NCBI GenBank assembly: GCA_903905685.1
Contig: CAIVHI010000380.1
Coordinates: 1-6,172, forward strand
Source: an uncultured Bacteroidota bacterium
GTDB lineage: Bacteria; Bacteroidota; Bacteroidia; Chitinophagales; Chitinophagaceae
DNA length: 6,172 nucleotides
Direction of reading: 5' to 3'
The translations under genes were made by a program, and so were the position numbers. Position 1 is the first letter of the stretch. Each line of letters begins with the position of its first letter. A model generated the notes under the pieces. That model was not told where the DNA came from. It saw nothing but the letters and a program-made list of their open reading frames with translations, and ran no database searches. Shown one piece after another: positions 1 to 6,172 of the stretch.

Positions 1-1742
1 CGGTAAACTTCAGGAATCTCACCTTCCCAGTTGCCATGACCCGGATTGATGGGCGTAGTCCATTCCAAAGTAGGCGCACCCCAAGGATTCATCGAAGTAA
101 CTTTCCTACCACGGAATATCGAGAAAAAGAAGTTGACAACAAAAACCAATTGGGCAAGGAACACAATGATTGTAACCGCGCTGATAAATGCATTGATGGG
201 TTGAAATTGTCTAAATGATTCCCAAGCGGAAATGTCGTAGTAACGGCGGGGCATACCTGCAATACCTTCATAGTGCATAGGCCAGAATATCAGGTAAGCG
301 CCCGCTATTGTAATGAAAAAGTGAATATAACCCAAAGTCTTGTTCATGTAGCGACCAAACATTTTGGGAAACCAGTGATAAACGCCCGCGAACATTCCAA
401 AGAATGCCGACACACCCATTACGATGTGGAAGTGCGCGATTACGAAGTACGTATCGTGCAAGTGAATATCCAAAGCCGAATTACCCAAGAACAAACCCGT
501 CAGACCACCCGAGATAAACAGAGAGACAAACCCGATTGCAAACAGCATCTGCGGATTAAGACGCAGATTACCGCGCCACATAGTGGTAAGCCAGTTGAAC
601 ACCTTCACCGCACTTGGCACAGCAATCAACAGCGTCAACAGTACAAATATGGAACCCAAGAACGGACTCATACCCGTAACGAACATATGGTGCGCCCAAA
701 CCAAGAACGCCAACAATGTAATACCGACCATAGAAATAATCATCGCAAAATATCCGAAGATAGGCTTACGGCTATTGTTGGACAATACCTCAGAAGCCAT
801 ACCCATACCTGGAAGCATGATGATATATACCTCGGGGTGGCCCAAGAACCAAAATAAGTGTTGATACAATATTGCCGAACCACCAATATTGGGTAGCGCT
901 TTTCCATGAATGAAAATCTCAGACAAATAAAAGCTCGTACCGAAGTTGCGATCGAAAATCAACAACACAAAACCAGAGAACAATACAGGGAACGACAATA
1001 CGCCTAACACAGCAGTGAACAACAACGCCCACACGGTCAGAGGCATACGGGTCATCGTCATACCCTTGGTACGCATGTTCAACACGGTAGAGATATAATT
1101 CAAACCACCCAAAAGCGAGGAAACCACGAAGAGAGCCATGCCGGTAATCCACAAATCCATACCAAAACCTGAACCGAGAGAAGCCTCCTTTAGAGCACTC
1201 AACGGAGGATAAGTAGTCCAACCACCCGATGCCGGACCGGTAGATACGAACAATGACCAAAACATACAGATACTGGACAAAAAGAAAAACCAGTAGGAAA
1301 GCATGTTCATAAATGGCGACGCCATATCGCGAGCGCCAATCTGTAGTGGTATCAGTAGATTCGCAAACGTTCCGCTCAGGCCAGCGGTAAGTACAAAGAA
1401 CACCAGAATGGTACCGTGCATGGTTACCAGCGCATAGTAGAACTCAGGAGACAACTTGCCACCTTTGGCCCACTCACCCAGCACTTTTTCCATCAGGGGA
1501 AATGTTGAATCCGGGAACCCCAACTGCAACCTGAAAAATACCGAGAACAATGCACCGATAACAGCCCAAATAATCCCCGTTATCAGGAATTGCTTGCTGA
1601 TAATCTTGTGATCCATGCTGAACACATACTTCCAAATAAAATGTTGTTCGTGATGTTCATGACCGTGATGTTCTCCGGCAGCGTGCGAATGACCACTCCC
1701 CGTTTCTGCAACATGCCCGTGCGCAATAACTTGATTTTCCAT
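1..1742 (-). CDS. coxA: Cytochrome c oxidase subunit I (A1-type haem-copper oxidase), 3' end beyond window
   Basis: Catalytic subunit of the terminal oxidase: it reduces O2 to water and pumps protons across the inner membrane. The frame is open from ATG at 1742-1740 to the left edge, giving 580 complete codons without a stop; probably only a short C-terminal part is missing. About 12 membrane helices can be read. Visible ligands are H109 (low-spin haem a), H302, H351 and H352 (CuB), H437 (haem a3) and H439 (haem a). The GHPEVY motif at 301-306 supplies the cross-link tyrosine Y306 and the A1-type glutamate E304. D-channel residues N128, D139 and N146 and K-channel K380 are present, with Ser377 where Paracoccus has Thr351. 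H429-D430 form the usual Mg site. An in-frame TAG 21 bases upstream makes this ATG the earliest start. It adds a tail with ten histidines before the conserved DHK region at 44-46. It lies 76 bases after coxB. Confidence 0.97.
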   Translation of the reverse strand, partial: MENQVIAHGHVAETGSGHSHAAGEHHGHEHHEQHFIWKYVFSMDHKIISKQFLITGIIWAVIGALFSVFFRLQLGFPDSTFPLMEKVLGEWAKGGKLSPEFYYALVTMHGTILVFFVLTAGLSGTFANLLIPLQIGARDMASPFMNMLSYWFFFLSSICMFWSLFVSTGPASGGWTTYPPLSALKEASLGSGFGMDLWITGMALFVVSSLLGGLNYISTVLNMRTKGMTMTRMPLTVWALLFTAVLGVLSFPVLFSGFVLLIFDRNFGTSFYLSEIFIHGKALPNIGGSAILYQHLFWFLGHPEVYIIMLPGMGMASEVLSNNSRKPIFGYFAMIISMVGITLLAFLVWAHHMFVTGMSPFLGSIFVLLTLLIAVPSAVKVFNWLTTMWRGNLRLNPQMLFAIGFVSLFISGGLTGLFLGNSALDIHLHDTYFVIAHFHIVMGVSAFFGMFAGVYHWFPKMFGRYMNKTLGYIHFFITIAGAYLIFWPMHYEGIAGMPRRYYDISAWESFRQFQPINAFISAVTIIVFLAQLVFVVNFFFSIFRGRKVTSMNPWGAPTLEWTTPINPGHGNWEGEIPEVY

Positions 1743-1746
1743 ATTT

Positions 1747-1771
1747 ACTCTTTTCAGAAACTATCTATCGT
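1747..1771 (-). repeat. Spacer motif, copy 1 (coxB-coxA spacer)
   Basis: On the plus strand ACTCTTTTCAGAAA is followed, after 4 bases, by CTATCGT. The same two blocks occur at 4992-5018 with one mismatch in the first block and a 6-base gap. It lies just upstream of the coxA start, so in transcribed orientation it reads ACGATAG, then TTTCTGAAAAGAGT. The weak purine run AAAAGAG may serve as ribosome binding site. Function unknown; chance similarity in AT-rich DNA is possible. Confidence 0.35.
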
Positions 1772-1818
1772 AATTAAATAGTACTATATCCTTGTCAAAA
1801 ATCGGTTAGCAAAAATAA

Positions 1819-2916
1819 TTAGTTCTTCATAGATACAGCTTTCGCTGCCTTTTTCATGCCATCAACTTTCTTTATGTCGCCACCACCAGCGCTATCTACA
1901 GCAGGTGTAGTGGCAGTAGCAGCCGCCTTCAATGCATCGGGATTGTTCAGGGCGTAGTAAGACTTCTGACTAGCCGTCCAAGCATCAAACTGCTCCTGTG
2001 TTTGAACAATAATGGTGCCGCGCATAGAGTAGTGACCTGAACCACATAGCTGATCGCACGCGATTTCATAAACAAAATTTGGGTTACCCGTAATCTGCTT
2101 CATGGAATCCGTCGTTATGTAAGGCGTGAAACAAAGAGACGTCGTAATACCGGGAACGGCATCCATCTTCATACGGAAGTGGGGAAGACCCACATCGTGA
2201 ATGACATCGCGTGAACCGATGATCAATTTCACCGGCTTGTTTACAACCACATGCAACTCACCGTTTTGACTGATAATATCATCTTGATTGTGTGGATCAG
2301 TCCAATCCAAACCGAGCACATTGTTAGCATCATTGATCTTACGGAAATCACGCAATCCCAACTCATTGTCCTTGCCGGGATAACGTACCAACCAGTTGAA
2401 TTGTTTACCAATTATTTCAACTACCATGGCATTGTCGGGAGCAGGAGCGGTAACTTCATACCAATTCTTCAAACCGATAACAACCAATATCGTCATCGCG
2501 ATAGCCGGAATAGTGGTCCAAATCATTTCCAAGCGATTGTCATGGGAAAAGAAAAACGAAGGCTTGGACTTTTCACTGGTCTGATATTTGTAAACGAACC
2601 AAAACAATACCGCCTGAGTAGCTAAAAACACAACACCGGTAACCATGAGGGTAACTATGAACATATGGTCATAATTATCACCGGTTTTACAGGCGGCGGG
2701 AGGCAACAATTTGCCCTTGAAATATTCGTTGCAGACGTAAATACCATACAACCCGAGCAGGAAAAAAGCTACGAGCAAGGTGGCTATTGTCTTGTTCGTC
2801 CGCTTACTGACGAACTCCTCTCCCCGAATCACCGAGGCATATTCACTGGATTTCCCAATCTGATAGACGATTGTAAAAAGCAGTACGACTAAAGCTACAA
2901 TAATAAACACTGACAT
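1819..2916 (-). CDS. coxB: Cytochrome c oxidase subunit II (CuA subunit), Bacteroidota form with extra N-terminal helices
   Basis: Accepts electrons from cytochrome c or ACIII at a binuclear CuA centre on the periplasmic side and passes them to haem a of CoxA. The protein has 365 residues. Helices near 87-110 and 133-152 are the usual pair; two further hydrophobic segments at about 2-20 and 43-62 precede them, as I recall for other Bacteroidota CoxB proteins. CuA ligands are visible: H240 in DVIHDVGLPHF, then C287, C291, H295 and M298 in CDQLCGSGHYSM. Q289 replaces the usual Glu of this loop, and F173 stands where the usual electron-entry Trp is found. A polar insertion at about 183-214 separates early beta strands. 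The tail after about 326 is Ala/Thr/Lys-rich and has no CxxCH, so this is not a cytochrome c fusion. The start is fixed by a strong Shine-Dalgarno sequence. Confidence 0.96.
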   Translation of the reverse strand: MSVFIIVALVVLLFTIVYQIGKSSEYASVIRGEEFVSKRTNKTIATLLVAFFLLGLYGIYVCNEYFKGKLLPPAACKTGDNYDHMFIVTLMVTGVVFLATQAVLFWFVYKYQTSEKSKPSFFFSHDNRLEMIWTTIPAIAMTILVVIGLKNWYEVTAPAPDNAMVVEIIGKQFNWLVRYPGKDNELGLRDFRKINDANNVLGLDWTDPHNQDDIISQNGELHVVVNKPVKLIIGSRDVIHDVGLPHFRMKMDAVPGITTSLCFTPYITTDSMKQITGNPNFVYEIACDQLCGSGHYSMRGTIIVQTQEQFDAWTASQKSYYALNNPDALKAAATATTPAVDSAGGGDIKKVDGMKKAAKAVSMKN

Positions 2917-3000
2917 ATTACTTCCTCCCGGATTTTCTGTTTAATACGATGCCGGTTTACGGCTTACTTAATTTCTCTTTATATCTGACAAAATATTAGA
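2917..3000 (-). other. actF-coxB spacer, longest non-coding stretch of the window
   Basis: This 84-base spacer separates the ACIII genes from the oxidase genes. It is AT-rich and holds the coxB Shine-Dalgarno sequence and a short GCCG/CGGC inverted repeat (2951-2954 with 2960-2963, loop of 5) not followed by a T tract on the minus strand. I found no exact Bacteroidota-type promoter (TTTG, then TAnnTTTG) or terminator in it, so read-through from actF into coxB is the simplest reading. Confidence 0.5.
2924..2928 (-). promoter_or_regulatory. Strong Shine-Dalgarno sequence of coxB
   Basis: Read on the minus strand the leader is CGGGAGGAAGTAATATG. The GGAGG core lies 7 bases before the coxB ATG, a standard spacing. 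It supports the start at 2916. Strong sites like this are uncommon in Bacteroidota, and the other complete genes here show none. Confidence 0.75.
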
Positions 3001-4224
3001 CTAACTCAGGTGCATCATGGACTCCTTCAACAGCAAATTGTTGCTGGGAACCAAGGATGATTTCGTCAATGTACGTGACACAACGGTTATCAGCAATCCC
3101 GCGAAACCTACGAACATCCCAATTTCAAACCAGTTGATGTGCCAGTTGGCTCCCAAGGGGCCAGGCATAAACATTTGGAAGAAATCCAACCAGTGACCGA
3201 AAATAATTACCATAGCCATGAAGGTCAGGGTAAAATAATTCCTCTTGCTCGGTGTAGACATCAAGATCAAAATGGGCATAGCAAAATTGATAACCAAATT
3301 GGAATAAAATATGATGCTGTAAGGACCATGTTGACGCAACTTAAAGTATGTCGTCTCATCAGGAATGTTGGCATACCAAATCAGCATGTACTGCGAGAAC
3401 CAAAGGTAGGTCCAAAAAATACTGAAGGCAAACATGAACTTACCCAAATCATGCAAGTGCTCCTTTGTAACCAATTGCAGATTACCTTGATTCTTCAAAT
3501 AGATTACCCAAAGCAAAATCAACGACCAACCACTTACGAAGGCGCTAGCAAACGAGTACCAAGAGAACATCGTTGAAAACCAGTGTGCCTGAATACTCAT
3601 AATCCACAACCAAGGAATGGTGCTCATTTGAGTTAGCGCATATACAATCAAGAACACACCAGACAGCCGAAACACCTTCCAGAAAATCTTGGTATCTCCT
3701 TTAGGAGCGGATTCCTGAGCAATGGACATTGCGCGGAACTTACGGCCGAAGAACGACCAAAGGCCAACCGCCGCCACCGTAAACAACACAAATATTCCTT
3801 TGTTCAGAAAGGCAGATTTCCCTTTCAATATGGGGTCATTCCCAGGTTTAACCCACTCATAGATGGGATTATGGTGGTCTGGACCAACACCATACATGAA
3901 TACGATGCAGAACATTACCAATGCGGCAATTGTACCAAACACCCAAACATTGGCTCCAATAGCTTCAGGAACGCGACGGTATGCCACAATCCAACCACCA
4001 TGTGCCAAGGTAGATGCCGCTTGAACGAACACACTAACCGTAGTAATAAGGGTAAAGAACACACTGTCGTGCAGCAGTGTAAGCCAAAAACGGGTCCTGT
4101 CCAAATCAGTACTGTGACCCATTAACAATGACACGATTCCGGCAATAAGAGTAACCGCACCAATACCCAAACAGGCAAGGCTGATAGTCTTTAATTGCCC
4201 CGGTATCTCAAAACGTTCATTCAT
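3001..4224 (-). CDS. actF: Alternative complex III membrane subunit ActF (quinol:cytochrome c oxidoreductase)
   Basis: Polytopic membrane subunit of ACIII, which oxidises menaquinol and reduces a periplasmic cytochrome or the oxidase directly. The 407 residues show about ten hydrophobic helices, near 12-35, 46-70, 92-113, 142-160, 185-205, 214-240, 262-284, 300-323, 330-350 and 365-384. Family-typical stretches are IQAHWFSTMFSWYSF at 211-225 and EHLHDLGKFMFAFSIFWTYL at 255-274, followed by WYANIPDET at 283-291. ActF is structurally related to ActC and the NrfD/PsrC family. I see no haem or Fe-S cluster motif. ATG at 4224-4222 is chosen because the MNERFEIP start leads straight into the first helix region; no clear Shine-Dalgarno sequence precedes it. 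It follows actE by 40 bases and ends 84 bases before coxB. Confidence 0.95.
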   Translation of the reverse strand: MNERFEIPGQLKTISLACLGIGAVTLIAGIVSLLMGHSTDLDRTRFWLTLLHDSVFFTLITTVSVFVQAASTLAHGGWIVAYRRVPEAIGANVWVFGTIAALVMFCIVFMYGVGPDHHNPIYEWVKPGNDPILKGKSAFLNKGIFVLFTVAAVGLWSFFGRKFRAMSIAQESAPKGDTKIFWKVFRLSGVFLIVYALTQMSTIPWLWIMSIQAHWFSTMFSWYSFASAFVSGWSLILLWVIYLKNQGNLQLVTKEHLHDLGKFMFAFSIFWTYLWFSQYMLIWYANIPDETTYFKLRQHGPYSIIFYSNLVINFAMPILILMSTPSKRNYFTLTFMAMVIIFGHWLDFFQMFMPGPLGANWHINWFEIGMFVGFAGLLITVVSRTLTKSSLVPSNNLLLKESMMHLS

Positions 4225-4264
4225 TGATGTAATCTTTATTATTTAATAATAGGAACTTTAAAAA

Positions 4265-4966
4265 TTAATACTCGTCTCTCCTGTGTTTGCGAACCGGCTT
4301 CTTTTCAATCGGCTTCGCAACATCAGCCATCGCGCCAGCTACCATTTTGCCGGCTTTAGCAGTATCCGCAACAGCATTGGAACCAAACGCAAAGGCATCG
4401 CCTCCATTTTCAGATTGCACTTTCTTGATGTAGGAAATTACCATCCAACGCTGCTTGATATCCAACTGTCTGGCATAGGAACCCATCATGCCCTTACCAT
4501 ACTTGATGGCAGCATACATTTTACCCGGCACCATGTGCAAGTACTTGCCGTCTTTGAAATTCGCGGGCATCGCGGCAAATTTTCCGCTAGAGTACAACGG
4601 ACCATTGCCATCAAGAGCGGTACCATGACAAATACCGCAGTAGATATTGAACAAACGGCCACCCTCCTTAACTTCATCCTCCGAAAAACGCATGGACGTC
4701 GTCAAGGTCTTGCATGCCGTAGTATCCCCATCGGCCAGATGGTCAGGTAGCTGGTGCCCCCTGGCAACAGTACCCGATACTGGGAGCCTGCTGGTCTGAC
4801 CATCAGCGAAATTGGGATTCGCCGTGTAAGCATCATATGCCCTAGAGTAAGTCATATCAGGAGCGTATATATGCCCTGGAGTACGGCGCTTATCACCTGA
4901 ATCACAAGATGCCAATGTCAAGGCTACCCCGACACCCAACAACATTATGCCTTTTATTTTGCTCAT
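4265..4966 (-). CDS. actE: Alternative complex III monohaem cytochrome c lipoprotein ActE
   Basis: Periplasmic, membrane-anchored cytochrome c subunit of ACIII that takes part in electron exit towards the oxidase. The 233-residue protein starts with a lipoprotein signal: basic start, hydrophobic core at about 6-18 and lipobox LASC with Cys21 as lipidation site. The single haem-binding motif is CGICH at 110-114 (C110, C113, H114). Met161 in GKGMMGSYA is the likely axial ligand, with M160 as alternative. The cytochrome fold ends near 187. The remaining roughly 45 residues are Ala/Lys-rich and finish strongly basic (KKPVRKHRRDEY), which I cannot assign to a domain. C85 is an additional lone cysteine. 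ATG at 4966 gives a proper signal peptide; no good Shine-Dalgarno site is seen. It lies 56 bases after actD and 40 before actF. Confidence 0.95.
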   Translation of the reverse strand: MSKIKGIMLLGVGVALTLASCDSGDKRRTPGHIYAPDMTYSRAYDAYTANPNFADGQTSRLPVSGTVARGHQLPDHLADGDTTACKTLTTSMRFSEDEVKEGGRLFNIYCGICHGTALDGNGPLYSSGKFAAMPANFKDGKYLHMVPGKMYAAIKYGKGMMGSYARQLDIKQRWMVISYIKKVQSENGGDAFAFGSNAVADTAKAGKMVAGAMADVAKPIEKKPVRKHRRDEY

Positions 4967-4991
4967 ATCAGTAATTCGATTCTTAAATGTA

Positions 4992-5018
4992 ACTATTTTC
5001 AGAAATCCCAGCTATCGT
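4992..5018 (-). repeat. Spacer motif, copy 2 (actD-actE spacer)
   Basis: On the plus strand ACTATTTTCAGAAA is followed, after 6 bases, by CTATCGT, matching the copy at 1747-1771 in the same orientation. This copy ends 25 bases before the actE start, so unlike copy 1 it cannot be part of the ribosome binding site. It starts directly after the actD stop codon. It could be an RNA-processing or protein-binding site; the sequence alone does not tell. Confidence 0.35.
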
Positions 5019-5022
5019 TAGA

Positions 5023-5601
5023 TCAAGCGTTAGCCAATTCGTAAGGTTCTTTCTTGTCGAAACGCCCATACCACCAACCCGATTCTGCAACCTGCACATT
5101 GGTTTCATCTGCACCGGTAGCTTTCAGGAATTTCAAAACTTCTTGTTCGTTGGAATGGGCGTTCAGCTCCAATACCACCACAAACATATCATCGCTTTGA
5201 CGTTGATGGAAAACGTGTTTTTTAACGCCAGGCATGATTTGGTTCAAATAACAAAATGTGAGAACCATACCTACCGCAGCAAACAATACCGTAAGCTCAA
5301 ACGAGATGGGCACCCAAGCCGGCAACGCGAAGTGTGGCTTGCCACCATAATTCTGCAGCCAATCCACAGTATATACCCAAGAAATGAAACTCACCGCAGT
5401 AGAGGTACCGCATATGCCGTAAATAAAACCGGCAATGTGGAGGTCGGTGTCTTTATGTCCAACGGCCTTATCCAAACCGTGAACCGCGAACGGCGTGAAC
5501 ACATCGTGAAGTTTATAACCGCTCTTGCGAACTTTCTTCACAGCCGAAAAGAGAACCTCTTCGTCTTTATATGCCGCAACTGCAAATTTCTTAATAGCCA
5601 T
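5023..5601 (-). CDS. actD: Alternative complex III membrane subunit ActD (DUF3341 family)
   Basis: Small membrane subunit of ACIII; the DUF3341 family has no cofactor and is thought to be structural. The 192 residues contain two transmembrane helices, at about 55-78 and 97-119, between soluble N- and C-terminal parts. The signature YKLHDVFTPFAVHGLDKAVG at 29-48 is typical of ActD. The C-terminal part (about 138-181) looks like a small alpha/beta domain ending in a GWWYGRF segment. The ATG at 5601-5599 is followed by MAIKKFAVAAY, a plausible start. It has no Shine-Dalgarno sequence; the leader before it is AT-rich. The gene sits 43 bases after actC and 56 before actE, the usual ACIII order. 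Confidence 0.95.
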   Translation of the reverse strand: MAIKKFAVAAYKDEEVLFSAVKKVRKSGYKLHDVFTPFAVHGLDKAVGHKDTDLHIAGFIYGICGTSTAVSFISWVYTVDWLQNYGGKPHFALPAWVPISFELTVLFAAVGMVLTFCYLNQIMPGVKKHVFHQRQSDDMFVVVLELNAHSNEQEVLKFLKATGADETNVQVAESGWWYGRFDKKEPYELANA

Positions 5602-5644
5602 CTTGAAAATTATTCAGTATCAATCAATGTTAACGCATCAAATA

Positions 5645-6172
5645 CTAGTTGTTAATTTCTTTCGCACCCTCATGAGCTGCCTCGATTTCGTGCCCACCGT
5701 GGTGACCATGATCATCATGCCCGTGGTCTTCATCGTGGTGGCCGGCAACAGCGCTTTGATAGAACTCAGCATCTGTCATAGTCTCGTATTTCTCCATCTT
5801 CTCCTTGTAAATCCTACCCGAATTTTTCAGGACAAACTTGATTTCGGCAACTGCAATTACCGGGAAATATTTGGCGAACAGGAAATAGCAAGTAAAGAAC
5901 AACCCGAATGTTCCAAGATAGAAGCCTACTTCAGTCCATTGTGGAGAATAATAAGCCCAACTGCCTGGTATCCAATCACGGTAAGTTGAGGTTACAATGA
6001 TTACAAATCGCTCGAACCACATACCGATGTTCACGACAATAGACATAACGAAGGTGAAAATTACGTTGCGACGTAGCTTCTTGATCCAGAACAATTGAGG
6101 TGATACCACGTTGCAGGTCATCATCGCCCAGTAGCTCCACCAGTATGGACCCATAATACGCCATTGGAACGC
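5645..6172 (-). CDS. actC: Alternative complex III NrfD-like subunit ActC, C-terminal part only
   Basis: Large integral-membrane subunit of ACIII, of the NrfD/PsrC family, which takes part in menaquinol oxidation. The frame is open from the right edge (codon 1 of the fragment ends at 6170) to TAG at 5647-5645, giving 175 residues; the N-terminal majority of a family member usually of about 450-480 residues lies outside. The ATG at 6154-6152 is an internal Met, since the in-frame residues before it (AFQWRI) continue the conserved RIMGPYWWSYWAMM segment. Fragment positions 11-30, 36-61 and 81-108 are membrane helices, with the conserved NIGMWFERFVIIVTS at 48-62. After a charged helix at about 115-135 comes a tail with nine histidines (145-167). 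ActC and ActF are related folds within the same complex. Confidence 0.95.
   Translation of the reverse strand, partial: AFQWRIMGPYWWSYWAMMTCNVVSPQLFWIKKLRRNVIFTFVMSIVVNIGMWFERFVIIVTSTYRDWIPGSWAYYSPQWTEVGFYLGTFGLFFTCYFLFAKYFPVIAVAEIKFVLKNSGRIYKEKMEKYETMTDAEFYQSAVAGHHDEDHGHDDHGHHGGHEIEAAHEGAKEINN

Noticed and set aside
273..857. 194-codon open frame on the plus strand, opposite coxA
   Set aside because: It is antisense to the conserved core of coxA, has a polar, low-quality composition rich in His, Gln, Arg and Thr, and resembles no family I know. The codon pattern of coxA explains it.
919..1260. 113-codon minus-strand open frame within coxA in another frame
   Set aside because: It overlaps the conserved coxA helices out of frame and has a repetitive Tyr/Arg/Val composition expected from a frame-shifted membrane gene.
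1774..1801. TTGACA and TATAGT as a sigma70-type promoter before coxA
   Set aside because: The two boxes are only 4 bases apart, far from the 16-18 needed, and Bacteroidota do not use this consensus.
2951..2963. Short hairpin in the actF-coxB spacer as a possible terminator
   Set aside because: The stem has only 4 base pairs and no T tract follows on the minus strand, so it would not end transcription.
3139..3576. 145-codon plus-strand open frame opposite actF
   Set aside because: Antisense shadow of the conserved C-terminal half of actF; no recognisable motif.
5143..5989. Overlapping plus-strand open frames of 154-170 codons opposite actD and actC
   Set aside because: They mirror well-supported conserved genes on the minus strand and cross the actC-actD boundary without any domain-like sequence or start signal.

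Overview
The window looks like part of a respiratory operon from a Bacteroidota bacterium; a Chitinophagia/Sphingobacteriia-type member is my guess from protein style only. Every real gene I can support lies on the minus strand, so the operon reads from right to left. In transcription order it holds the 3' end of actC, then actD, actE and actF (subunits of alternative complex III, ACIII), followed by coxB and coxA (subunits II and I of an A1-type haem-copper cytochrome c oxidase). The window starts inside actC and stops inside coxA, so both end genes are partial. ActA and actB would be expected beyond the right edge, and the end of coxA plus any further cox genes beyond the left edge.

Layout from right to left: actC C-terminal 175 codons (6172-5645), 43-base spacer, actD (5601-5023), 56-base spacer, actE (4966-4265), 40-base spacer, actF (4224-3001), 84-base spacer carrying a strong Shine-Dalgarno sequence, coxB (2916-1819), 76-base spacer, coxA (1742 to the left edge). 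No non-coding stretch exceeds 84 bases. I see no RNA gene, mobile element, CRISPR array or convincing terminator.

Together the genes encode a branch of the aerobic electron transport chain. ACIII oxidises menaquinol in the membrane (ActC and ActF being integral-membrane subunits of the quinol-oxidising complex) and passes electrons through c-type haems, including that of the lipoprotein ActE, towards the CuA centre of CoxB. CoxA then reduces oxygen to water and pumps protons. The haem, CuB, CuA, D-channel and K-channel residues needed for this are readable in the translations, with a few substitutions noted below. Adjacent ACIII and oxidase genes fit the known ACIII-oxidase supercomplex of Flavobacterium johnsoniae.

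This is a recognisable core-metabolism locus, not a new system. The points most worth a second look are histidine-rich tails on both ActC and CoxA, the replacement of the usual electron-entry tryptophan and of the CuA-loop glutamate in CoxB, and a short motif shared by two of the intergenic spacers.
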